In this document: positions 55,046-64,000 of the stretch, in pieces
Numbering within the stretch: the first letter of the stretch is position 1
Layout: the number at the start of each line of letters is the position of its first letter
Origin: Aspergillus flavus
Lineage: Eukaryota; Ascomycota; Eurotiomycetes; Eurotiales; Aspergillaceae
DNA: 64,000 nt
NCBI RefSeq assembly: GCF_009017415.1
Contig: NC_092405.1
Span: 434,001 to 498,000 of the forward strand
Direction: 5' to 3'
Position numbers and translations under genes: made by a program
Notes under the pieces: model-generated
The model's database searches: none
What the model was told of the DNA's origin: nothing
The model's input: only the letters and a program-made list of their open reading frames with translations

Positions 55046-56170
55046 GGTGAATAATGGACGGAGAAGCGACGGGAGAACGGTCAGAAAACGGAAGTAGGTG
55101 AGGCAAGGAAGGTGGTGATCCGCGAAAGGGTGTCAAAGTAGATGAAGGATATAGAAGTGGTTATTTGTTGTGTGGGATGAAGAAAGAGGGGAAAGAGTCC
55201 GTTGAAGTTGATTATTAGTTAAGGTAGAGCCGCGCCGCCGAAGAGAGACCAGTAGGTGGGGTGTGTTTGGCTGCGTTGGCAACCAAACGGGAAAAAAAAA
55301 ACATAAGTGATTTGCGTGCCCCGCCCTGGCAATTAAATCCTGGAGGGCACTCTTTCATGCAATGGGATCATATAATTAAAAATAAAATCATAAAAAAATA
55401 ACAGAACTGGCAAATCAAGCGCAACTGCACTCCTGGTATAATTTCTACACGGGTCAACAATCAACAACAACTCTACACCTTTCACCATGCTTTCCCCTTC
55501 CCAGCCGATAGTCCGACGATTGAAGTACAGGAGTAGCTCTTGAGTCACCGCCATATTCTCAAGCTCCCTCACGGTTTAGTCTCGAGGCGGTGGAGAGAAC
55601 CAACCGGTATTAGTCTAATTCGGGTTTGAACTGAGTAGAAGCACCCACTTGAACATCTCCGTCTCTTGGGTGATGTGATTCTCACTCCCCAATCTTCTTA
55701 CCGCTTCTTACGCTATGCAGCTGCAAGGCACGTGCCTGTCATATTTGACAGGACAAATGCAGTCAGGCGCAGATTGTCTGCCTCTTTTTCTACAAATTCG
55801 GAGGTTCCCTCAACAATGATCCCGAATATATAGACTACGAGGGGGTTCTTAACCCTAAAATATTAGGCAGTTCCTTTGTTGAAACCCGAATAATGCTTGA
55901 AATGGACCATTAAAGTCGCCATAATGGCAGTTCTCTAGACGAAGTTCAAATGCTTGATTTAGCCGGGGGCTGTGTTACCATTCATATACTAATCGAAAAC
56001 AACGCATGATATATGTCATAAACACCGCCAGCGATATACTTATATAGTGAACGGCTCTTTAATTGGGAACTCCCTTCCTGAACCCACCCAATCAACGGCA
56101 GATCAACATGTCTGCAAGCCATTGCGGCCAATGTACATTAAATCATTTTCCTAGAATTTTTGGCTTTTCC

Positions 56171-56173
<3 letters not shown>

Positions 56174-56211
<38 letters not shown>
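56174..56211. repeat. Poly(T) run of 38
   Basis: Uninterrupted T tract directly after a C tract. It could be the reverse-strand tail of a retroposed sequence or a simple homopolymer. Confidence 0.95.
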
Positions 56212-56212
<1 letters not shown>

Positions 56213-56318
56213 TTTCGTCTGGTCCTTTTACCGCTCAGCTGGCCGCCTTTTAATTAGTTAATATTCGGCCAATTCTAATTAACTCGGTTGTTCACAGTCA
56301 CATAACTATATAATTAGA

Positions 56319-56415
56319 CCAGGCAGACTACAACATACATACTAAATAGACCAGACAGACCAGACAAACCAGGCAGGCCAAGCTGTTCAACCAGACTAAG
56401 TAGACTAAGTAAGCA
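56319..56415. repeat. Degenerate AGACCAG(G/A)CAG repeat
   Basis: Successive variants of AGACCAGGCAG, AGACCAGACAG and CAGGCAGGCC, followed by AGACTAAGTAGACTAAGTA. The units vary in length, so this is a decayed tandem array. Confidence 0.7.
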
Positions 56416-56627
56416 ATTTAAATAGATTTAGTATAGTAAACTATTCTGCCGGCAGAAGCAGGTTAAAAATTTAGGAAAATGAATTAATGCAGAATGGCTT
56501 GCCGTACTACTCTAAAATGGATCCATTTTGTAAGTACGGAGAGATTCCCATCCCAGCCACCCAACCCTTAGTAAACACCTCTGGACTTCAGGGGCAAGAG
56601 TATCCCAAGAATATGGGAACGGAATTG

Positions 56628-57098
56628 TCACCTCCGCGGCGCACCCAGGACATCCATCTCCACCCAGCCCGCTCGATTCACCCGAGCACCAGCTGAACCC
56701 ATCTTCATATTAGTCGATCTCTCCCCATTTTCATACCCATTTGGGAGTTCATATCTGCTGTTCGCCGGCAATTCGACTCTCCGATTATCATACATTTTCT
56801 CGGGGATGCCGCTGCGCTCATGGTGGACGTCTCTCCTCGTAAACCGCTCTTTGCGGGCCTTTTCCTTTTGTGCCTCCCGGCGTTCGAACGCTGTCGGACA
56901 GGTCATTAATCCACAATGCATCCGAAGTAATACGTATTAGAAGAATAGGAGAAGTTTACCTCGCCAAAAGAAGACGTATAATCCCATGATCACGAAACAG
57001 GCCGCAAGAAAGGCGAACATCACACCCAACTCGTGGCCGAGCGAGGACATCGGCGTGTAGGGTGGGATGTTCTTTGGTCTCTCGTTATCATTGTGCAT
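56628..57098 (-). CDS. Small single-pass membrane protein
   Basis: Two exons: 56960-57098 and 56628-56890, joined across a 69-nt intron (GTAAAC donor, CAG acceptor), giving 133 residues. The N-terminus is short and polar (MHNDNERPKNIPPYTPMSSL). A single hydrophobic segment follows at about residues 25-44 (GVMFAFLAACFVIMGLYVFF). The rest is a strongly basic, Arg/Glu-rich cytosolic tail starting FERREAQKEKARKERFTRRD. I do not recognise a named family, though this layout is common among short conserved fungal membrane proteins. It lies between two degenerate repeat arrays. Function unknown. Confidence 0.75.
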
Positions 57099-58423
57099 CT
57101 TTCTTCGCCTTCCACGGCTCTTGTTACTTCCTTGGGTTTAGAGATGACTGGCGCTAGATGACGTTAACTATCTCACGAAGGTGAATTCACTCAGATTTCA
57201 ATATACACCCGAAGAATCCAAGAATGAATCGAATAGCAGACCAGGGAGAGGGTCGGTGACATTTAAGTTCATGCTGTCCGCCTGCCAGGTCGCATGCGAC
57301 AACAAGGCTGATCTTTGTTTGCCCGGAGGCTTCGTGTTGCCCGCATCTTGTTGGTCGGCGCCCAGAGAAACAAAGAAGTGCGACGTCGGACCTGCCATTC
57401 TATTGGCTATCCGGTGTCCTGTTGCGAGTGTCGCAAAATAAAACCGAAAAAAGAAAAAAGAAAGTAAAGGAGAAGCAGCAAGGCATTCAATAATAATAAT
57501 GATCATCTACTAGCTACTATAGGATGAAAAACTACCCTCTTGGCGTTATACAGATGTACATATTTATACCCGTTCTGTAGTCTATGCTGTATGTAGACCT
57601 TTTCCAAGTGACTAAGATTTGTTTTTTCTCCTAATATGTGGGCTGTATCTCTCTTGATATCGTTTTACTGGCCTACCTAGGCAGACTGAATTGCTTGATC
57701 TGCTTGAATTGAATGGTCTGCCTACTAATCTGCCTAGATAGATCAAATTGCCTAAACTGCCTCATCTGCCTCCTGACCTGCCTGATCTACGTAGGCAAGT
57801 CAACTTACCTAAACTACGTACGCAGTAAATTACTTAATGATAGGAATATTTTATATTATATAACGATCTATATTTAGTATTACTAAGCGTAAAATCAAGC
57901 CAATGAGCGAAACGAGTGATTATGGATTGTCTATATATATATATTGATTGATTGAATCATCATGCATAGTAGTAGATACATCGTCGACTAAATCCGAATA
58001 TACCAAGGCCGAAGCAAAAAAAGAAAAAAGTCCAAAGAAAAAGGTATCATGTACACGTAGAAAAAGCGTAGCAAACCCAGTTTATACAACAGTCGGGTAT
58101 GAATGCAAGTGCAGCCAAGAACAATGCAGCACACAAGGGGAAGAAGGTATAAAACACGAATAGCAGAGCCCAGACACTATGCACAGAGTATAATAGGGCT
58201 CTCTGGTGCTGAATGCATAAATGCAAATACGCTCGTATCAATGAGCAACCACCCAGGTTGCCAGGTCGTAGAAGAAGATTAGAAAGAAAAGATGAACTCC
58301 ATATGCAAACCCCACACTATTGGGGGATGAAATGCGATGATTGTTGGTCATCCGATAGGCCAACTATGAGTCTTGGAGAGAAGGGCTCAAAATCCCAAGC
58401 CCGGAGGTTTGATGGCGCGGCGA
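57099..58423. other. Spacer with CTGCCT-type repeat
   Basis: Contains the promoter of the small membrane protein gene and the degenerate repeat at 57671-57828. No gene is recognised; the frame at 57181-57441 is unsupported. Confidence 0.5.
57671..57828. repeat. Degenerate CTGCCT repeat array
   Basis: Many variants of CTGCCTNN and GCCTANNCTGCC over about 160 bp. The core CTGCCT is the complement of AGGCAG found in the array at 56319-56415, so the two arrays are in opposite orientation. Confidence 0.7.
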
Positions 58424-58867
58424 TCACCCCAACATCACAGCTGCAAGCGCTGTGCATGTCAGCCCGATAGCCATTCCTATCCATGGTGTTTGGCCCAGAG
58501 TGCCTTCACTCCGCGCGCGCAGCGACTTCGTTACTCCCGCCGATGCGGTCAATGTTCCCAACCCGATTGATCCACTGGAGGGTTCCGGCCATTGATCCAT
58601 AACGGTTGTTGTGAGAATTTCTTCCGTGGTTGCGGCAGCCGGGGGCTTGGCCGCACCAGCATTGGCAATTTGGACCATTTGACGTGCTTCCAATGGTAGC
58701 TTCGATTCGTCTTCTCCGTTTTGAGGATTTTGAATATTCGGCAAGGGGACCGGAGGCGTAATGTTCGGTAACGAAGGACTGGGCGCGACAGCGGCAGGCA
58801 CCTGATCAGCCTCAGCAGCGAGTGCTACTGCAGGCGCCAAGCACAGAAGAATATTTGACGTCTTCAT
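58424..58867 (-). CDS. Secreted, probably GPI-anchored small protein
   Basis: Single exon, 147 residues. Residues 1-18 (MKTSNILLCLAPAVALAA) form a signal peptide. The mature region is rich in Pro, Ala, Ser and Asn (SLPNITPPVPLPNIQNPQNG). The last 20 residues are hydrophobic (IGMAIGLTCTALAAVMLG) without a following charged tail, which is the pattern of a GPI-attachment signal. No catalytic motif is seen. It is probably a small cell-wall or membrane-surface protein of unknown role. Transmembrane insertion instead of GPI attachment is possible. Confidence 0.72.
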   Translation of the reverse strand: MKTSNILLCLAPAVALAAEADQVPAAVAPSPSLPNITPPVPLPNIQNPQNGEDESKLPLEARQMVQIANAGAAKPPAAATTEEILTTTVMDQWPEPSSGSIGLGTLTASAGVTKSLRARSEGTLGQTPWIGMAIGLTCTALAAVMLG

Positions 58868-60348
58868 ATTGAATATGATCTGAGCGATTTGCGATGATAA
58901 TACGGGACTCTACGAGAGATCGTCTCTGAGGATCCACTGATCGGACGAAGAATCTTGCAGGAGAGAAGCGAACGGTAACGACAGTCCGTGACTAGGTCAA
59001 GTATATCGGCAACAATAATCCAATCTCAAGGAAGCCTGGTGTCGGAGAGTCGCGTCGCAACAGGGGCCGAGGGATGTCAGGGGAAAACGAGGCTGTCAAA
59101 CGAGAGACACCTCACACGGGAGTCTCGAGACACGTTTCAGGGGTTGAAGGGTGACGATAGCATCAATCAGAATATACAGAAAGGAGAAAACACCCAGCAA
59201 AACAGAACCGCAACCACGACGACGGGGGGAACAGGAAGAAGAAAAACAAGTAGCGCAGAGATGGAGAAATGAGAAGCAGTTGAAGGGAGAAAACCCGGCC
59301 AGACGCCCACCGACCCCCGTTGGCCCTGGAAATTAGTTTATTTCCTGTTAGTGTTTGGTTTTCTCTGTTGGACTAACAGGCACGGCCCCACCCTCAGTCC
59401 CGCCTCTGCGTCTATTATGGGAGATGTGATTGGACTGTGACCAGCCGCGTCAGCACGGGCTGGCTCTAGCGCAAGTCGATCGATGTCTCGTGCCACTCAC
59501 AGAAGCTTGTCAGGGATTCGAAGCCAATCCATGGCGGTGGACCCCCAAGACAACCCTTGTAACAATCGCCATCGGACTTTCCCCAGTTAGTACCATGGCT
59601 GACCCGTCTGTGGCCAGTGAGCGTGCCTGAAAGCTCCACGCGAGATTGATGTAATTTCCTGTTCGATTATTCTCCTCCAATTTAGACCCTTATCGCAAGT
59701 CGCACCGTCCAGGGTCGTAGCTAACGGGATTCATGCATAAAATCAAAGATAAGGTAAGAAACCAACAATAATTAAACAAAAAAAATGAAATGATTAAAAA
59801 TAAAAAAGAACGTAAGCAAAAGGAGACGGCACACCATGACGTGGTGCATTCAATCCAACGGTTAAAAAATATGTTCCACTTTGTTTTGATATATGGGAAT
59901 AACATTCATCTTACATACACTTACATACAGATCATCTCTCTGCCAATGAACTCCCACTTTCTTCGTTGTCCACACGTCCCTGTACTAATTATAGGAATGT
60001 TCCGAGGTCAATCCGTGGAGCTTATTGTGCACCTTCATCGCCGCAATGCACATCATCAACTCGTTCTGAAGTCAACATCGGTATGTACGGTACCTAGAGA
60101 GTACAGTACAGTATTCGTGTGTCGGGTCTTGTCTCTCCACATGATCCATCGACCTCGTGAATCTCGTTGGCTGCTATTTCTAGATGCATTGGAATACAGA
60201 TGTAGATCCAGAGATCAATCAACTGATACGCCACAGTCGTAGAAAGTCGGGTGGCTGCCTTATGCATGGCGGGCGGATACTAAGCTGAGACCACCCTTCA
60301 TGACTCGACGTTCTATTAGGGTTTAATGTTGCCGCTGCCCTTCCCGCT
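58868..60348. other. Spacer before RPC53
   Basis: About 1.5 kb with no recognised gene. It holds the promoter of the GPI-like gene and A/T-rich DNA around 59750-59870. Confidence 0.5.
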
Positions 60349-62169
60349 TCATAGCATCTTCTCCCAATCAGGCGTCACAGTAAACTTGCCGCTGAGCTGT
60401 CCCATAGCCCATACTCTGTTTTCCTCTTCCGGAACTCCCCCTTCAGCTGGATCGGCTGCCCCCGATACGATCAATGCTTCTTGGAGGAAATCAACGGCAG
60501 TGGCGCGATCCAGTTCAAAGCTGATACCACCCCAGTCCATCGTCATTCTCCCGGAAGCATGGACATTCAATTTGCCTACGCGTCCGGCCCTGAGCTGCCG
60601 ATCCGTAGCGGTGACCACTTTAGAAGGCTCCGTGGACTGGAATTCATCCGCCTCGTCGAGAAACTCCACCCCATCTTCGCGTTTGACTCCCGTTTGCTGT
60701 GGCGCAATACCGTTGTTACTAGCTGTACCCTCGGGGGTACCCTGACCCCGAGCTTCTATAGATGGCGCGGCGGAATTATCGCCGCTATTTTCTGGCACCA
60801 GATTGGGTGTCATGGGTGGGAATTGCATCAGGAACAATTGACCGGCCAGTTTGTCCTTGGCAGACTCGTCTTCTTCCTCTTCCGATTCTTTTTCCTGGTC
60901 CTTGTCCTTCTCCGCGCCGTCCGCTGCCGTCTCAGTGTCCTCCGCCGACTCAACCTGTTCGGGCGGCGTCTCTTTCGGCTCTTCGGCGGGCGGTTTTTCT
61001 TCTTTCGTAAACAGATCCTTTACCATCGCAAGGTCTTGCTCATGTCTCTCGTACTCTTCTATATCTTCCTTAGTGCGTAGTAAACTCTTAGGATCCTTGA
61101 CGGCGGGTGGCTCCCGAGAGATCTTCCGGCGGACCTTCACCGTTTGCTCCGGCAGTAACCCATCATCGGTGGTCAGTCCTTCATCCGCATGGTGAGCGAC
61201 ATCCGCCATAGTGTGGTCATCATCCGTAGGCTCTTGTTTTACCCGGGGCCCAGTCTCGGTCTCCGTAGCCGAACCAGCCGAACCATCATCATCCGGCACA
61301 AATAAAGCATCATCTTCCGCAGCCTTAGCCTGCGCTTGTTGACGAAGCTCGGCGGATTTACTCGAGCTAGACTCCATGTTGACACTGACCACCCGTTCCT
61401 CATGTTCATGTCTCTCCACACGAATGGGCCGCAGACCCTTCTCCCCAGAAGCCTCCGCATTCTTCATCGCAAGCTTTCCCTTCTTCTTATCGGCCACCTG
61501 CTCCGCCTCCTCGTCACTACTGTCCAGATTGATATGATCAATGCTGACCCGAATCTCATTGTCACTCTCATCAGACGATACATCCCGACTAATCGCCCCA
61601 CTCCCAACATCAATAACCGACCGACTCCGTCTCGACATAGACGACGCCCTGGAATCATTGAACCTCGATCCAAACCCACCCGGACCACCACCCCGACCCC
61701 GCCGGCCTTGCATAGACCCCAGAGGCCCACTGGCTGACCCAAATTGCCCTCCGCGACCTCGTCCAAACCCACCCCGACCACCAGGTCCATGATTTCCCCG
61801 TCCGCGCTGGATGGCAGCCGCTTCCGCCAATCTCTCCCGGTGCCGCTCTGCCTCGAGTTTCTCAATCGCCTCTCGCTCCTCTTTACTACGACGCCCGACC
61901 GCACGTGGTTTGTACTTCAACGTAGGCTTAGCTGGCTCGCCAGGCCCGCCCGGAGCGGGCGTTTTCGCGGCAGGTCCGATGCTGCCGGACGGGGTGCGTT
62001 TTTTCAAAGATTGCAGTCGCTGAACGGGCGGTCTGCTGGCTGAGGGTCCGGCGCTGGCGTTCTCGCCCGGCGCAGGCGTTGCGGAGTTCGAGCTAGGTTC
62101 TGTGGCATTCGTTCGCCGGTTTGCCGCTGCGGCGGATGCGCCTCGGCGGGGAGCGGCTTTGGGGGGCAT
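60349..62169 (-). CDS. RPC53: RNA polymerase III subunit Rpc4/Rpc53
   Basis: Single exon, 606 residues. The N-terminal half is basic and disordered, with a Gly/Arg-rich patch (GPGGRGGFGRGRGGQFG). Acidic stretches follow (EEEEDESAKDKLAGQLFLMQ). The C-terminal domain is diagnostic: QLFLMQFPPMTPNL, then GRVGKLNVHASGRMTMDWGG, then the final segment GQLSGKFTVTPDWEKML, as in Rpc53 orthologues. With Rpc37 it forms a TFIIF-like subcomplex of RNA polymerase III acting in initiation and termination of tRNA and 5S rRNA genes. No intron is required. The start MPPKAAPRRG is the only in-frame ATG near the beginning. Confidence 0.92.
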   Translation of the reverse strand: MPPKAAPRRGASAAAANRRTNATEPSSNSATPAPGENASAGPSASRPPVQRLQSLKKRTPSGSIGPAAKTPAPGGPGEPAKPTLKYKPRAVGRRSKEEREAIEKLEAERHRERLAEAAAIQRGRGNHGPGGRGGFGRGRGGQFGSASGPLGSMQGRRGRGGGPGGFGSRFNDSRASSMSRRSRSVIDVGSGAISRDVSSDESDNEIRVSIDHINLDSSDEEAEQVADKKKGKLAMKNAEASGEKGLRPIRVERHEHEERVVSVNMESSSSKSAELRQQAQAKAAEDDALFVPDDDGSAGSATETETGPRVKQEPTDDDHTMADVAHHADEGLTTDDGLLPEQTVKVRRKISREPPAVKDPKSLLRTKEDIEEYERHEQDLAMVKDLFTKEEKPPAEEPKETPPEQVESAEDTETAADGAEKDKDQEKESEEEEDESAKDKLAGQLFLMQFPPMTPNLVPENSGDNSAAPSIEARGQGTPEGTASNNGIAPQQTGVKREDGVEFLDEADEFQSTEPSKVVTATDRQLRAGRVGKLNVHASGRMTMDWGGISFELDRATAVDFLQEALIVSGAADPAEGGVPEEENRVWAMGQLSGKFTVTPDWEKML

Positions 62170-64000
62170 GGTATGTGACCGGTCGTGTTTTCAGAGCTTA
62201 TACGTATACTTTTGGGGGGAGAGAAGAAAGTGAGAGATAGAGGGGTCGATAGTTCAAGAGGTCATTGACTTGAAAATTTCGTAGCAGTAGGTCGTTAATC
62301 GGCACGGTGAGGTAGGAAGTTGGCTGTGTGCGTGTGGATGAAATTCAATATGCGAGGCTAGAAGAACAAGAAAAAGAGAGCTTCAGGCAGAAGGCGAGCG
62401 GGAGCCTCCCTCGATCAGGTGAATATGTAGATATTCACTTCGACAATGAATAACGGCAGACGGTAGGCTTGGCAGAAAAAAATTAGGCGCGCGGCTAGAC
62501 CGATGCGGGGCACGTTGGAAATCGATACGCTAAACCGTATACGGTATTGACGACCACTATCCACATAATTTCACCAAAGACGGCCCTTGCTATGCTCGAC
62601 ACGGAGACAATTACATAGACGGGTCGGCGGTCATGAATTAGCAGCTTATGTTTGCAGACAATTGACAGTACTCAATGGGTACATTAATGGTCAATCAAGC
62701 GTTCATCAGGCGCACTACTTGTGATACTGAGGTCTTGAAGATCTGTATATATCCTTGCCTGAATTCCCATTGTGAAGACACTCGAATCTATCAACACTGT
62801 TGTGGGAGAAGAAATCGCTTGGGAATGCCAGGGCTAGGCCTCGCTTTCTTTGAACCCAGCCTGATCTATAAATTAAGTATCACAATATCCTTGGTGGTTC
62901 AGAGACCTGCTCCTAAAGGCGCTCAGTAGCCCGCTCTGTGTTGCACTAGATAGCCTTATTGAGTAGTCAATTCAGGCATGAAGTGGCCCGATATTAGTAT
63001 GCCCGAAGGATACCCAATTCAGTTCTAATCCTCGTGACAGAGCTCTGGACTGAGATGAAAGCAGTATAAGCTCTATGGCCCTGATTTCTGTAGTATACGC
63101 AATGGAGTTCCTAATATACGGAGGGTCCTGGCTGTGTAGATTCTAAGTGTATTCCTCAAACGAGGTGCTCTACATAGGCTAGGACGCATATTCTCAACCA
63201 GAACCGTACAAGACGGCCGATTCTGCTAAGGCGTTTCGCTGATCAAGGTTATTACATTGTTCTATAGCGGCGCTGCTAGGCCGGCCTTGGGCCCGCCCGA
63301 GGACCTGCATGTGGCTTTCTAGTAAAGTGATATAGATGACTTTAACAGACATCCGAATGAGCCAGGGCTCATAACCTGTTTAAAGGGAAAAACTGCCTGA
63401 ATTCATATTATCAACAAATCGCTTAGGAGGCCTATCTAGGCTGGGTCAAATATATTCCAGTTTCTTATTCGATGTCACTAAACCACGGACTATACTGCCC
63501 ATTTTGACAAATCGGAGACAAGTCACGGAAAAATGATCAACAAATTTGCACTTCAACATAGGCTAATGAATGGAGGGGACACTGAATTGTCCGCATCAGA
63601 TAGTACCACATGAACGCCCAAAAAGAAGAAACACAGCAATGATAACCCGCTCAGTTCAATCGCTAGACTATAAGCATAGTAGAATGCGGACTGTAGTAGG
63701 ACGAGGTTTTCGGGATAGAGGAAGGAATGTAATGAGCACAGAGCTCAACATAGAACCCAGAACCAAACAGTCAAAAAGCATTGGGAAGTTTTGTGAACTC
63801 CCTTGTTACAGGAAGAATATGACATTTTCAAGAATAGGAGGGCCAAATGTATGTGATCAAGTTTATAGTAATGGCAAATATGTGGTAGTTTGGAAGAGGT
63901 GATTCGAAATCTATGAGAAAAAAGGGCCGCCGTCTCATACTTTTGACTGTTTCGAAAATGAGAGGCCGGTGCCATAAAAAGGTACCCTAACGCTTACGTT
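62170..64000. other. Right-hand gene-poor flank
   Basis: The first part (62170-62500) is the RPC53 promoter. The remaining 1.5 kb has no recognised gene. GC-rich and AT-rich patches alternate near 63240-63310, which could be decayed mobile DNA, but no protein motif could be confirmed. Confidence 0.45.

Larger units (their letters stand above)
55046..56627. other. Profilin promoter side, spacer with poly(T) and repeats
   Basis: About 1.6 kb without a recognised gene. It contains a 38-T run (56174-56211) and the AGACCAGGCAG-type degenerate repeat (56319-56415). The frame at 55333-55572 lacks family support. Confidence 0.5.

Noticed and set aside
62600..63500. Suspected transposon remnant
   Set aside because: Six-frame reading by eye gave no stable transposase, reverse transcriptase or integrase motif. 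Left as an unassigned spacer.
1..64000. CRISPR arrays, rRNA genes, or PKS/NRPS/terpene synthase genes
   Set aside because: None were seen. The repeats present are microsatellites, short duplications or degenerate arrays without spacer structure.

Overview
This is nuclear DNA of a filamentous ascomycete, most likely an Aspergillus- or Penicillium-type Eurotiomycete. The genes are broken by short GT-AG introns (about 45-150 nt). The proteins are typical of this group: Zn2Cys6 regulators, a DASH subunit, a GRIP golgin, NTE1, and a fungal copper nitrite reductase with a mitochondrial leader. The tRNA genes carry a short anticodon-loop intron. Exon boundaries were worked out by hand from splice signals, reading-frame continuity and family resemblance. 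No search was run.

Region A (0.3-15.4 kb) looks like a co-located catabolic or tailoring gene set without a PKS, NRPS or terpene backbone enzyme. It holds a TauD/TfdA-like 2-oxoglutarate dioxygenase, an SDR, an HSL-family esterase, a PF04199-type cyclase/hydrolase, a Zn2Cys6 regulator, a small secreted protein with Kex2-type sites, a Baeyer-Villiger-type flavin monooxygenase, a second SDR and a second Zn2Cys6 regulator. The enzyme classes suggest alcohol to ketone to ester/lactone to hydroxy-acid chemistry. The two divergent promoters carry striking repeats: two 65-bp direct copies at 4.35-4.49 kb, and a perfect 9-bp inverted repeat containing CGG-N12-CCG at 12.34 kb.

Region B (15.7-20 kb) has an anoctamin/TMEM16 gene and two almost identical intron-containing tRNA-Pro(UGG) genes about 1 kb apart, with a probable copia relic between them.

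Region C (20.1-26.7 kb) is a nitrite/NO module. It contains a formate/nitrite-family transporter (nitA-like), copper nitrite reductase nirK and a mitochondrial flavohemoglobin. The shared nitA/nirK promoter has clustered GATA elements and two matches to the NirA consensus.

Region D (28.7-39.5 kb) holds a GNAT acetyltransferase, an IMH1-type GRIP golgin and NTE1. It is followed at 39.8-41.4 kb by two gene relics, a SNF2-helicase fragment and a GH28 exopolygalacturonase fragment. Region E (42-62 kb) is a housekeeping block: a MARVEL-domain protein, ARP5, DAD4, IES6, GOT1, profilin, a small single-pass membrane protein, a secreted/GPI-like protein and RPC53. ARP5 and IES6 encode partners of one INO80 submodule and lie within 4.5 kb with DAD4 between them. 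The long spaces between genes hold microsatellites, homopolymer runs and degenerate repeats, and few convincing extra genes.
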